Shown piece after piece: positions 1 through 10,040 of a stretch of 64,000 nt of DNA (position 1 is the stretch's first letter; each line of letters begins with the position of its first letter). The notes beneath the pieces are model-generated. The model was not told the origin of the DNA and did no database searches. It worked only from the letters and a program-made list of their open reading frames with translations. The stretch comes from Symbiodinium sp. CCMP2592. Taxonomy: Eukaryota; Sar; Dinophyceae; Suessiales; Symbiodiniaceae. Both the position numbers and the translations under genes were made by a program. The stretch spans positions 508,923 to 572,922 of the forward strand of contig CAJNDT010003168.1 of assembly GCA_905221615.1 (NCBI GenBank). Reading direction: 5' to 3'.

Positions 1-1113
1 TTTGCCGTCTGAAGGAGCATGCAAGCAACAGCATAAAGCTTGCGGTTGTGGCTTGCAAGCCCAATTACGGCATACTCGGCAGACTCCCGTATCCATGACC
101 CTCAATTCTCGGGGAAAGCTGCATGCTCATGCGGGAGAGCGAAGGAAGTCGACGTTGTGCCAGCTGTACGACCACGCACAAGTAGCTCCCGTGAGTCTGT
201 GAAAAGCAACATCACCATTAAAGACTAAAAGCTTCACACATGTGTGGGCGACGCTTCTTTTTTGCATGGCATCTCCAGGCCAATGCTATGCCTGCGACGA
301 TTGGCATTCCCATCCCCACCAGACGGGAAGAGGAACAGGCCTCGTCAATCACAAGTGCAACATGCTGGAAATATGATGTGCGGGGGTGAGCGCTTGAAAC
401 TCTGGGGGGTGCCTGCAAGCCATATACGGTGCACGAAGTGACCGAATCACTGGCCTTGGATGCAGGTGAATTACGTGACGGAGACTGTCACCACGCCCGA
501 AAGGAAGGGAAGGTCTGCCGTGGGATGGCTGGCACTGTCACAAGGCGAGTTTCTCGAATTGCGTGGCTTCCATGGCAAGGCGGCCGGCTGCACCCGGCCC
601 TGTTCCACTTCTCAGTTTCAAGTCCAATGCCTCCATTAGCAGTGAGAGGCGCGGGCCTCTTGCAAGCGTGTGGTGGGACATTGCAGAATTTTCAAGCCTC
701 GAAGATGCAGGGGCGTTGCTCCGTACTCCAGATCCAAGTCTTCTGGCGCATTGTCAGGCAGATGTCTCGCAACACGCATGCCAGTTCATCATTCGCATTG
801 ATGTGCGGGAAACAGCAGGTGACATCCCACATGCAACCCCCACATCCTCATTCTCGTCCGTGCACACTGTTACTTCCACTTTCGTGCTGTGCCTACGCAG
901 TGCTGCTTGTGTTTGTTCGGCCAAGCGACTGCTTGACACATATCCTGTCCGTGAGCGAGATGAGGTTTCCAAGCAAATGACATCAACTTCTTTTCGCTGG
1001 GCACCGGGAGATGCCTTGGTGCACTGCTGGCACAGAAAGCTGAGCGACACGTGCGCCGTGGAAAGTTCTGCGGAGCTGCTGTGGCCGACATTTTCACCTT
1101 CCAGCATCTGCAG
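1..1113. other. No supported gene upstream of the kinase exons
   Basis: An open frame from 563 runs into the kinase frame, but its first 180 or so codons look compositionally random and end at an AG that resembles a splice acceptor (1112-1113). The true 5' exons of the kinase may lie here, or this may be 5' flank and intron. I see no motif, repeat or RNA gene. Confidence 0.4.
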
Positions 1114-3248
1114 GTACCAGGATTACAACATGGTTAATCTTGTAGGTGAGGGAAGAAATGGTGCTGTCTTTATTGCAGCTTGCTCAGATGTTAGGACTGC
1201 GCAGCGTTACAGCAGTAGGGAGACTGCGGGACGATTTGAGGTTCAGCACAAAGTCAGCGAGCAGTACTATGCCTGTAAAGTTCTGCACAAGGCGTTGGCG
1301 AGTTTGGAGAGTTCTTTTGACTTTCGAGCGAGATTGCTGCAATCTTAAGGCAGAGCAAGACTCCAGCGCCCTCCGTGCTGAGATCAAGGCACTACTAGCA
1401 AGTGATTTGTATTTGCACGAGCGCTACCTTTGAAATTTATCTGTTCACCCTTGTCAGAACCTGCGCATGCTGGACCATCCGAATGTTGTCCGCCTCTACG
1501 AAGTCAATGAAGACGCCGAGGCCACGGATGCGTCCCAGCAAGACATCCCGTGCAATGATAGCACCACATTGAACGAGCTTGAGAAGGCAGTCTTTCTCCT
1601 GATGGAGTATTGCTGCGGCGGAGACCTTTTCAGTTACTCGCTCATTGCACCGATTGCAAAAAAAAACTCTCAAGCTTGCAGTCGCAACTCTGAGGTTTGG
1701 TGACGGAGTCTCCGAACGGCCATCTACCGGAGAACATTGCAAGATCTTTTGCAGAGCAAATGCTCAATGCCTTGGCGTGCGCTGAGTTGACAGCTGCAGA
1801 TTGGCAGATTTCGAGTTTCGCGCAAATCTCATCATCCTCTGCGAGGTACTGCCACTCAATGGGCATTGTTCATCGGGACGTGAAGCTGGAAGCCAAGATG
1901 AATAAAGATGAAGCATTCCATGCCCGTGTGAACTCAGGCCCGAGAACTTTTTGCTGGAAGGGAGAGTTGAAGAGGCCTTGAAGAGCCTGGGGACCTGCGA
2001 CGGTCTGCTGTCCGGCCCTGTCAGGATGGCGGTGCCACGCTGAAATTAGCTGACTTTGGCATCGCAACTCACATCCGGTGCGCCCGTGCGCCCTTCGAAC
2101 TCCTTGGGATGCTGATGTGTGCAAGACATGTCATGTCAGGTGTCCGGAGAGCCAGGCCGAGGGCCAGGCCACGTCAAGCCGTGAAGGCGCCAGGGTTTCT
2201 GAGAGCACGGGCTCTTGGAGGTGAATGGCAGTGTGCCGTACATGGCACCAGAGCTCTTCTCCAAGCGCTGGAGCTCTCTGGTGCGTGTACGGAGCCCGGT
2301 GAAGGGTCACGTCTCCTGCCCCGATCGTCCCGACAACGAGGATTCACAGGGCGATCGGCATGCACTGGCTGCCAGTGACCTGTGGAGCTGTGCGATCGTG
2401 ATCTATGTCGCCCTCGGCCTGTTTTCTCGCTTGCTCTCCACGTGGGACAGACTAGCGGCAGGCGTCGCAGCATCATTTACTTCATCTGTGTTCGTCTACT
2501 GCACCAACGTTGAGTCCGGAATGACAGTAGGCTACAGAAATGCCCATCTAGTCTTGGACCTTGGAGGCAAGGACTGACATCAATGTGATGCAGCTTCGTT
2601 GCAAGGAAGGCACAACCTCTACACAGGCATCACAGCGACATGCCTTGGCAAAGCCAACATCTTCCTGCGCAAGCTTAGCTCAGCCAGCAGGGATGGATCG
2701 CACAAATGTCACTGTAGGGCGAAGAGGAGCAAGGAGAATATGTTCGCCGTGTGTGACCGAAGATCGTACAGTATGCAGCCAATCCAAGATTTTGCGAACG
2801 CATAGGCTTCGCCAATCTTGGATTTGCGGTGAAGTTGACAGGAGTGACAGGACATGAGCACTGCCTACAAAATGCTGGCAGGTGATGCTGTCGGGTGACT
2901 TGCCCTATGGATCGGATGAGTACAGGATAGCCAGTGGCAAGGGGCCAAGAGAGCCTCAAAGGCTGAGAGCCAAGAGCAATAATAGCTTCGATTGGACTGC
3001 TCGGTATTGGTGGATCTTCAGTCGGAATATCCTTCTTCGTCCCTCGTGCACCAAGGAGAACCACCAGACTTCTCAAAGGAGGCGCAGGGTCACAGGGCTT
3101 GAGGGAAGCATTTCCAGCTCAGACGGAGGTTTGGCAAACAGTGTCCCCCGAAGCCATCGACCTCATCAGAAAGCTGCTGCAGCCAGAAGTTGAGGTGGAC
3201 TGGGATGTGTCCTTGAGTGTGAAAGTTAAGACACCCGACGACTGCTAG
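1114..3248 (+). CDS. Serine/threonine protein kinase, multi-exon
   Basis: This is a eukaryotic protein kinase domain split over at least seven exons. In order: glycine loop VGEGRNGAVF and lysine motif YACKVL (1114-1290); EIK joined to NLRMLDHPNVVRLYEV across an intron at 1389-1457; hinge FLLMEYCCGGDLFSY; ARSFAEQMLNALA joined to YCHSMGIVHRDVK across an intron at 1777-1845 (catalytic HRD near 1871); ENFLLEG; LKLADFGIATHIR (DFG at 2052); GSVPYMAPELF; ASDLWSCAIVIY joined to VMLSGDLPYG at about 2880; and a last exon with EAIDLIRKLLQPEV ending at TAG 3246-3248. The order and motifs fit a CAMK-like Ser/Thr kinase, and all catalytic residues are present. Some exon joints (after GDLFSY, after HRDVK, after FSKRW) could not be fixed by eye. 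The N-terminus is undefined, and a C-terminal extension beyond 3248 cannot be excluded. Confidence 0.85.
1389..1457 (+). other. Non-canonical GC-AG intron (69 nt) in the kinase gene
   Basis: Removing 1389-1457 joins the codons for EIK to those for NLRMLDHPNVV in frame, which restores the kinase helix-C region. The donor is AAG|GC and the acceptor is TCAG|AAC. Keeping the sequence puts a stop in frame. Confidence 0.75.
1777..1845 (+). other. GT-AG intron (69 nt) in the kinase gene
   Basis: Joining 1776 to 1846 gives an uninterrupted LNALAYCHSMGIVHRDV, the standard sequence around the kinase HRD motif. The intron begins GTGCG and ends GCGAG. Confidence 0.75.
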
Positions 3249-3696
3249 GAAAGATGGACCGCACCGCAGGCTCTTCGTCACGAGGTTTGGGAACCCAAAG
3301 TGCAATGAATCGCATCTTATTGCCACCGTTGCCTCCAGTGGTTCACGGCGAAGACCACGCGGGCATCTCCGGAGTCCTTGGGCAACAGGCGCACGCAGCG
3401 TACTCTCACACATATGCTGACACGAAGACACGCTTAGTTCAATCATCGGCTTCTGCTTCCCAGAGGCGAAGACTCTTATACCCACACAGGCATCGCACAA
3501 CATGTGCATCAACTGCCAAGCATGCCTTGACTATCGTGATTGGAGTTCTGAGCTTAGCCGAAATTCTGAAAGAGCAGCAACAGGTTCGCTGGGGTTCTGA
3601 GCTTAGCTCAATGCTCTGCAGAAGAAACACGTCTGCCTCCCCTTCCCACTTACGCCGTAAGTGCTGTGTACCCCTTCGGATTACAATCTCAGAGCT
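3249..3696. other. No supported feature
   Basis: This follows the kinase stop codon. No motif-bearing frame or repeat was recognised. It probably holds the 3' UTR and intergenic DNA. Confidence 0.35.
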
Positions 3697-3903
3697 ACAG
3701 CAGTTACAGCAGTAGCAGTAGTAGTAGTAGTAGTAGTAGCAGTAGTAGTAGAAGTAGCAGTAGCAGTAGCAGTAGCAGTAGCAGTAGCAGTAGCAGTAGC
3801 AGTAGCAGTAGCAGTAGCAGTAGCAGTAGCAGTAGCAGTAGAGTAGGAGTAGGAGTAGGAGTAGGAGTAGGAGTAGGAGTAGGAGTAGGAGTAGGAGTAG
3901 GAG

Positions 3904-3938
<35 letters not shown>

Positions 3939-3971
3939 AGTAGTAGTAAGTAGTAGTAAATAGAAGTAGTC

Positions 3972-4008
<37 letters not shown>

Positions 4009-4021
4009 CAGTAGCAATCGC

Positions 4022-4058
<37 letters not shown>

Positions 4059-4078
4059 AAAGTAGTAGTAGTAGTAGC
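3697..4078. repeat. AGT/AGC/AGG trinucleotide microsatellite block
   Basis: About 380 bp of trinucleotide and hexanucleotide repeats (GTA, GTAGCA, GTAGGA units) with internal changes of unit type. The long serine-, valine- or leucine-rich translations here are repeat artefacts, not proteins. Confidence 0.95.
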
Positions 4079-4474
4079 CCCCCTACCAACCACCCCTCTT
4101 ACATACTCTTCTCGCGCACATCCGTTTTACTCGGTATTCACAGCAATTTTCGTCATGTAGGAACATCTTATGAAGCTTAAAAATTCACTTGCGAGTTTGC
4201 AAACTCGAGCTTCCGATTCTGGACTTGCATTTGGGAGAGTTGTGTCAACGGCGGTGACAGTTGAGGCAAGTGAGCCTCGGGAACCTCTGCAGCTGTCACA
4301 GATAGGGAGCCTCAGCCCGTGCATCTGTGACAGTTCAGGCAAGTGAGCATCGGAAACTTCTGAAGCTCACACATAGGGAGCCTGAGCCCCTGCATCTTCT
4401 GCAGTTGTTATTGTCGTTCATGATGATGACAACGAGTTACGGCGCCAGGTGGTTGGCAGGCGGAGGGTGGTGGC
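4079..4474. other. Unique spacer with a short local duplication
   Basis: No gene recognised. Around 4256-4310 and 4327-4390 the sequence repeats in degenerate form (GTGACAGTT then AGGCAAGTGAGC then CTGCATCT), which suggests an old tandem duplication of about 70 bp. No coding motif is visible. Confidence 0.4.
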
Positions 4475-4530
<56 letters not shown>

Positions 4531-4858
4531 TAGCAGTAGCAGTAGCAGTAGCATAAGCAGTTTGCAGTTAGCAGTTAGCAGTAGCAGTAGCAGTAGGAGG
4601 AGGAGGAGTAGTAGTTGGTTGTTGTTGTTGTTGTTGTTGTTGTGGTAGTGGTCGTGGTCGTGGTAGTGGGAGTGGCAGTGGTAGTAGGTAGTGGGTAGTG
4701 GGCAGTGGGTAGTGGGTAGTGGTAGTGGTAGTGGTAGCGGTAGCGGTAGCGGTAGGGGTAGTGGTAGGGGTAGGGGTAGGGGTCGGGGTAGGGGGTAGGG
4801 GGTAGGGGGTCGGAGTCGGGGTTGGGGTTGGGTTGGGGTTGGGGTTGTGGTTGCGGCT
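4475..4858. repeat. Compound TAG, TTG and G-rich minisatellite
   Basis: A TAG array (about 4475-4530) grades into GCAGTA, GGA and TTG repeats and then GGTAGT/GGGGTA units. From about 4740 to 4855 the + strand has many runs of three to five G separated by one or two bases, so it could form G-quadruplexes. It does not match the TTTAGGG telomere repeat. Confidence 0.9.
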
Positions 4859-5546
4859 CCTATCTCGCTCTATCTCGCTCTTTGTCAGTTCTCTCAGTTT
4901 ATCCGCAGCTGGGCCCAGCTGCGGATGCACTTTGAACCCCCGTTGGGAGACCCGAACGTTTGTTTGCCTCCGCTGAATGCAGGATGCTGAGATGTACAAT
5001 TTGTTTCGTCTGAATTGTGTGGGTGGATCTTTGAAATGAAGGCTGCTAAGGCTGCTGAGATGTAGAATCTGTTGCCCTGCAGGATGCTAAAAGGTACGAG
5101 TGTTGCCTCTGAGTTGTGGTGGGTCTGTGAGATGAAGACAACCGGCGGCCTGCACAGAGGACATCGAGCAACCACACACCCACAGCACATGGCGCCATTG
5201 CCCTCCAGCTGCGAATCATCGGCTGACTGACAGATGCGTCGCTGGTGGTCTCATGATCGCGCAAGCGGCCGGGACAGCAAGCGAAATCATACAGACTTTC
5301 GGGACGGGACACCTTTCATGCCATCGCCGAGAGCCCTCACGGACTGACCGGCGGAAGTCCAAGGTACCGATCGTATCACGTCTGACTGGCGCCACCAAGA
5401 GCTCCTGGTGGCCGTGGATGTTGGCACCACCTGGTCACCTCTCCCACCGCTGCCAAGGGTCCGCTGGCTCCTGCCTTGCGCATTCGATGCATGAGCGCAC
5501 CGCAGGATCGTCTCGGCATGTGGCCACATATCAGACCGAGGTCTCT
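4859..5546. other. Flank left of the compound retroelement region
   Basis: No gene or repeat recognised. The sequence abuts the A1 repeat at 5547, and no target-site duplication shared with the right flank (17379 onward) could be seen. Confidence 0.4.
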
Positions 5547-5662
5547 AGCTACTTGCAACAGAGCTTGCCGAATTGCAAGTCTTATGTCAGGAGACGTCTG
5601 CCAAAATGGCTCTGCCATTTTGGCCCAAGATCGTGGACCGTGGGTCCTTCAAAATTTGAAAC
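5547..5662 (+). repeat. Terminal repeat A1 (116 bp) with perfect hairpin
   Basis: Matches 12311-12426 with a single difference (C/T near 5595). It contains an 11-bp perfect stem with a 3-nt loop (5600-5624, GCCAAAATGGC / TCT / GCCATTTTGGC). The 3' arm plus CCAAG resembles the dinoflagellate spliced leader. Confidence 0.9.
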
Positions 5663-5697
5663 TTTCGCTCCCGCTTTTTCTCTCGCGACCGTCGATC

Positions 5698-6849
5698 ATG
5701 GCATTCACCCCCGTTGCTAACGTCGATGATGTTCTTGCCTCCAGCATGGAGACGGTTGAGAGTCTGGTCCCCCCTCGTGACACAGGGGACAGTGATCCTG
5801 AATGGGAGAAGCCGGATGATGATGTGGCCTTGGCCCGTGCTACCCTGGCACACAATCTCTCTGCCCACGAGGATGAGACGGTGAACTCCACCTTGACCTC
5901 CTTTACGACTCTGGAGGTGGACGATACGACCTTGGACCTGCGGCTCCAGGAAATGGATGCGGCCATGGCACGTCTGATGACCAAGGGCAGCGAGAAGGTG
6001 GTTGTCAAGGAGGAGAGCCACCAGCCAAGTGACATGGCTGCTGAGGCGGCCCACCATGAGGACAGTACCTCTGCCTCCATGGACACGGACCCGGTCGTCC
6101 CACGGGTCCTGAGGTGCCAACCCCAGGTGTTGTCCCTGAGAGGGGGGGCTTTGGATGACCCCATGGGAAGTGCTGATTCGTCGCCCTACTCAGCCCTGCC
6201 CGCCGGCACGTTGGAGGAAAAGGTCTTCCGCGTTGAGGGCTTCCCGGAGGACTTGCCCGGCATCAGCAAAAAGAGTGCAGATCTGGCTCAGCAGCTGACC
6301 CACGAGAAGATCGCCTCCTTGTTCTCCAAGCTCAAGACGGAGACCTGGACCCGCCCTGCTGTCGAGAGGGTCTTGGAGGTTTATCACATCTACAAGAGAC
6401 AGCTGGCAGCCCCCTACAATCGTGCTCGCAGGGGAGTGGCCAACAGCAGCATGCGCCAGCTTGACCCTGGCAGCACTGGTGCGACCCTCATGTGCCCCAA
6501 CTGCTTTGCAGACTGGCAGCGACCAGACAACAAGGTCGAGGGCAAGTGCAAGCTCTGCCAAAAGTCGGTCATTGCGGTGGACAAGGGCCCACCCTCTGCC
6601 GAGATCAAGCCGGGCTCGGCTTCCTGGAGAATGTTTTGTGGCCCCCAGGGAGTGACTTGGCACACGGATGCTGACGAGGCCGCTGCCTCCGTGGACATTG
6701 GTTCGTGGGCCCAGCCCCCGCCCAGACCTACGGATCAGAAGGAGCTCAGCTTTGCCGACCAGGTGCCTATGGCCCTGAGGCTTAGCTTGGCTCACACGGT
6801 GGACCCAACCCTTCGACGAGGTGCAGTTTTCGAACAAGGACGCTGGTGA
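5698..6849 (+). CDS. Element 1 ORF1: unrecognised acidic protein with CxxC zinc motif
   Basis: 383 codons from ATG 5698, which is 35 bp after the A1 repeat. An open frame exists further upstream, but this is the first ATG after the repeat and is followed by protein-like sequence. The N-terminal 200 residues are acidic and low in complexity. A paired CxxC motif (CPNC about residue 266, CKLC about 22 residues later) suggests a zinc-binding knuckle. The C-terminus overlaps the next ORF by 4 nt. Position and motif are consistent with a structural (Gag-like) protein, but I do not recognise the family. The nine-fold dispersed 18-bp motif occurs inside it at 6761. Confidence 0.55.
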   Translation: MAFTPVANVDDVLASSMETVESLVPPRDTGDSDPEWEKPDDDVALARATLAHNLSAHEDETVNSTLTSFTTLEVDDTTLDLRLQEMDAAMARLMTKGSEKVVVKEESHQPSDMAAEAAHHEDSTSASMDTDPVVPRVLRCQPQVLSLRGGALDDPMGSADSSPYSALPAGTLEEKVFRVEGFPEDLPGISKKSADLAQQLTHEKIASLFSKLKTETWTRPAVERVLEVYHIYKRQLAAPYNRARRGVANSSMRQLDPGSTGATLMCPNCFADWQRPDNKVEGKCKLCQKSVIAVDKGPPSAEIKPGSASWRMFCGPQGVTWHTDADEAAASVDIGSWAQPPPRPTDQKELSFADQVPMALRLSLAHTVDPTLRRGAVFEQGRW

Positions 6850-6911
6850 TCGCCCACACCTTCGGGACGACTGGCAGCCGAGTCAAGAGACCAGGGCAAC
6901 TTGCGGCAGCG

Positions 6912-8225
6912 ATGGAGATTAAGAAGAAGAGTGCGGGCCCGGTGGACAAGGCGCCCAAGAAGCCCACGGAGGAACAGTTCCTGGAGCGCATCAATCCCCA
7001 GCTGGATGTGATAGTGGAGATGCAGGCGGGCGCGCGTAGCGTCGATGAGCCCAAGGGCGCGTCCATCCTTCGCCAGCTGGACACGGAGAAGCTGCGCTCC
7101 CTCCTGAAGCGCAACTACCTCCAAGGACCCGGAAATCAGGGCGAGGAATTCTTCGCGGCGCAGACCACCTTGGAGGAGGCCAAAACCTCAAAGGGCATGC
7201 AGGAAGAGGGAGCCGAGCGCGCCAGGGTCCTCAGGCCTGTGGCCGACGCCATCGATACTTGGGGTCCACAGCTGCGCGCAGCCCTGGAGATGAACCTCTT
7301 CAACCCGGAGACCCCGCTCAAGGACATGGAGCTGGACGACATTGATGCCATGAAGGAGAGGTACCTCAACACGAAGTTCCTGCTGAACCAGAGCAGGAAC
7401 CCCTTCCCTGCAGGAGCTCCCCAGTCTCGGGTCGCCAGGGACTCAGGCAGAGGGCTGTCCTCCGCAGGTGCCTTTGGCCCTGAGGAGCAGTCCCCTGAGA
7501 CAGTTCTGGGTGTTCCTCTGGGCTCGGTCGAGTTCCAGATCATGCGCCTCAAGCGCATTATCGAGCTGCGCATGGGGGAGCAGCGAATGATCGGGGGCAA
7601 ATGGAAGAAGATACAGGGCCCCCTCGTCGCCCCGACGTGGGCAAAGCCTCTCCCCGAACCGGAGAAGCTCATGTTGGAGATGAGGACACACCCCTGCTCC
7701 TTCAGACAGCCCTTCTTTGAGCCGATCGCCCTCACTGTGGAGGAGATTGAGGCACAGGTCGCAATGGGCACGAGGCCCCCTTTGGACAAGATCATTGGGC
7801 CCTTCCATGCTGAAGGGGATGATGGCACCCACTGGCAAAAGGAAGTGCAGACGTGGGACCTGGTAAGCCTCTTCTCCTGCTTCGGCCACACCTACTCGGC
7901 CAGACACCTTTATGCTGTGTGGAGCCACCTGCCGATCACCATAAAGTCCCACAAGCGGGGGGACAAGAACAAGCAGCAGAATCTTCAGCGCAGGGACGAC
8001 CACAGGGCGCTCATGAAGGAGGCCAAAGAGTTTGTGATCCTGCACGACCTCCCGGTACCCACGACGGACCAGGAGTGGAAGCAGCTCTACCGCGAGATGG
8101 GGTCATTTTTCGCCGCCAAGGTCTTCATCAGTCGGACGCCGCAGGTGGTTTTGGACCTCCCTGTAGCAGACATCCACGACTCCAAGGAGATCCAAGGAGC
8201 ACATGCGACTGCGAGCCGTATGTGA
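6912..8225 (+). CDS. Element 1 ORF2: unrecognised basic protein, frame broken near 8190
   Basis: 437 codons from ATG 6912; the open frame begins at GTG 6846, overlapping the ORF1 stop. The N-terminus is lysine-rich (MEIKKKSAGPVDKAPKK). The middle and C-terminal parts (for example FGHTYSARHLYAVWSHLP, EFVILHDLPVPTTDQEWKQL) look like a folded protein, but no known domain was recognised. The frame shifts at a 10-bp tandem duplication (8181-8200, TCCAAGGAG twice). After it, natural-looking sequence continues in the frame of the next ORF, so this and 8203-8754 were once one protein. The dispersed motif interrupts the protein at 7466 as SAGAFGPEE. Confidence 0.5.
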   Translation: MEIKKKSAGPVDKAPKKPTEEQFLERINPQLDVIVEMQAGARSVDEPKGASILRQLDTEKLRSLLKRNYLQGPGNQGEEFFAAQTTLEEAKTSKGMQEEGAERARVLRPVADAIDTWGPQLRAALEMNLFNPETPLKDMELDDIDAMKERYLNTKFLLNQSRNPFPAGAPQSRVARDSGRGLSSAGAFGPEEQSPETVLGVPLGSVEFQIMRLKRIIELRMGEQRMIGGKWKKIQGPLVAPTWAKPLPEPEKLMLEMRTHPCSFRQPFFEPIALTVEEIEAQVAMGTRPPLDKIIGPFHAEGDDGTHWQKEVQTWDLVSLFSCFGHTYSARHLYAVWSHLPITIKSHKRGDKNKQQNLQRRDDHRALMKEAKEFVILHDLPVPTTDQEWKQLYREMGSFFAAKVFISRTPQVVLDLPVADIHDSKEIQGAHATASRM

Positions 8226-8754
8226 TGAAAGGATCACCCTGCCTCTGAAGGCCTTCCGGGATTTCCCGGAGATCTACAGCTCCCTCTCCAACTCACTGGG
8301 CCAGGAGGCGATGGTGGAGATCAAGGTGGCGTGGCGCTGCAACACGGAGCAGTGGTGGACAGCCCGCCTCAAGCCGGAGTACGCCGCCCCCATCTACCGC
8401 AAGCTTGGCTATGCGGAGAGCTACATCCAGGGCCTTGGATTGGGGGACATGGACACCTCAGCTGCCTTTGGCGCTGAAAGGATCCTCATGGACCTCGGGT
8501 CGGAGCAGGTCTCGAGCGTGGCCACGACTACAAGCGGAAGAACGCGGGTGATAAGACGGCCAGAATGGAGTGTGGCCTGGTCCTCAGCTCCGTTTCTCCT
8601 GGGGAGATTGTGGGGGCTACGTCTGCCGTCACTGTCGGGGATTCTGGCGCGGAGGCAACCCCTGCGAGGTGCCTATGGCCCTGAATTCCTCTCGCTTCTG
8701 GTAGCTGTGGCTTTTCCTGGGAAGGTATCTCCCCTCAGGTGCCTTTGGCCCTAA
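8203..8754 (+). pseudogene. Element 1 ORF2 continuation after frameshift
   Basis: Carries the C-terminal continuation of the preceding protein: RLRAVCDERITLPLKAF, then DFPEIYSSLSNSLGQEAM, then WTARLKPEYAAPIYRKLGY. Protein-like sequence fades after about 8520, where two copies of the dispersed 18-bp motif (8667 and 8737) occur. Family unknown. Confidence 0.45.
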
Positions 8755-8936
8755 AGGGTTCCGACCCTGCTCAGGCCCTTGGCCATACTCCAGGCCTTTT
8801 CTTCGGCCAGGGGAGTGCTTTCCAGGGCAGGGGGTGGGACTTCCAGGCGGGTTTGGCCCTGCCGGTCCCCTGGGCGAGCTGACTCCTTGCTCGACCTGCC
8901 GGCTTACAGAAGGGCTCTCGGTTTGCGCCTGTCTGT

Positions 8937-8937
<1 letters not shown>

Positions 8938-9029
<92 letters not shown>
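8938..9029. repeat. (CT)n microsatellite
   Basis: About 90 bp of near-perfect TC dinucleotide repeat inside element 1. The RE or SL translations over it are artefacts. Confidence 0.97.
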
Positions 9030-9030
<1 letters not shown>

Positions 9031-9602
9031 GTAGTCTCTTCGGCTCAGGATGGCTACTTTTGTATTTTGCTGCTTGTCCCCTTTCGGGCGGGCCCTGATT
9101 AGGGCCCCTGAACATCTCATCTCTGCTCTTTTTGAGCACGGCATAGGACCCCTGCAATCTGATGGCGAGGTTCTTGCAGGAGTGCTACTAGACCCGATCC
9201 TCAGGGGGTCGGGCCGCTCCTTTGAGGAGGAACAAGTGGACGTACAGCGGTCTGGGGGGCAAGCAATCGTGGATTTCATGGCCATGTAGGCCTACTCAGG
9301 ACTTGGACTGCGTACTAGGCGTCCCTAAAGGGCCGCCCGGAGCGGTGGTTCTGTCATATCGCCCTACTCAGGTTTTCCAGATGATTGTGGAGAGGGCCCT
9401 GTCTCTCTCTGCAGGCCCCACGGGGGAGGAGGACGTTACGGGGGAGGAGGACCTTTGCACTAAGGTCGCTGCAGGTACTCCCTCTCACCTCCTTTCGCAA
9501 TGGTTCAACGACGGGCAGAGCGAGATCGCCTCGCCTGGCGCCGCCTAAGAGAAGGGGTCCTTATTGCCCCCTGTACGGTGAGCCGGTGGCGACATTGGAA
9601 GC
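9030..9602 (+). other. Decayed coding-like segment of element 1
   Basis: Short open frames (for example 9050-9289, FEHGIGPLQSDGEVLAG) look like residual coding sequence with frame breaks, but no family is recognisable. Confidence 0.3.
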
Positions 9603-10040
9603 CACGGCTTCTTACAGGCTTGAGGGTAATTTAAAAAAACCAGAGAATTGAGTCAAGAGTGTCGACCAGGACCCCTGCCAAAGTGTACCCCCAACTCCAG
9701 CGCCAACCCAAAATCTAGCCACAAGGCCCGTCCAAGTCGGGGCGGTTTGTGGCGAGCCTTCGGGCCGAAGGCTCGCCACAACCCGGGCTCCCCAGACGCC
9801 TTAATCTTGCTACCAACTCAGGCAGCCCGCCCTGCCAGGACGGTCTGGGGAGCCCGCGTTGTGGCGAGCCTTCGGCCCGAAGGCTCGCCACAAACCGCTC
9901 CGACTTGGACGGGCCTTGTGGCTAGATTTTGGGTTGGCGCTGGAGTTGGGGGTACACTCTGGCAGGGGTCCTGGTCGACACTCTTGACTCAATTTAGGTC
10001 TGGTGTTTGTAAATTACCCTCAAGCCTGTAAGAAGCCGTG
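9603..10040. mobile_element. Fold-back (MITE-like) insertion with nested palindromes
   Basis: The two ends (CACGGCTTCTTACAGGCTTG and its complement) begin long inverted arms of almost 200 bp, about 9603-9800 and 9843-10040, separated by roughly 45 bp. Each arm holds its own near-perfect palindrome based on GTGGCGAGCCTTCGG (9749-9783 and 9858-9893), so the whole can form a branched cruciform. It lies inside element 1 and has no coding capacity. A possible AAGC duplication flanks it, but this is too weak to assert. Confidence 0.85.

Noticed and set aside
3697-4093. Long poly-serine, poly-valine, poly-leucine and poly-threonine ORFs on both strands
   Set aside because: Entirely explained by trinucleotide repeats.
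4740-4855. Interstitial telomere repeat
   Set aside because: Units are GGGGTA/GGTAGT variants, not TTTAGGG or TTAGGG.
8629-9285. Arg/Glu repeat protein on the minus strand
   Set aside because: Read-through of the CT dinucleotide repeat.
9648-10031. 127-aa ORF in the fold-back region and its mirror ORF on the other strand
   Set aside because: Both begin with the same MSQECRPGPL sequence because the inverted arms are translated on opposite strands; no independent coding support.
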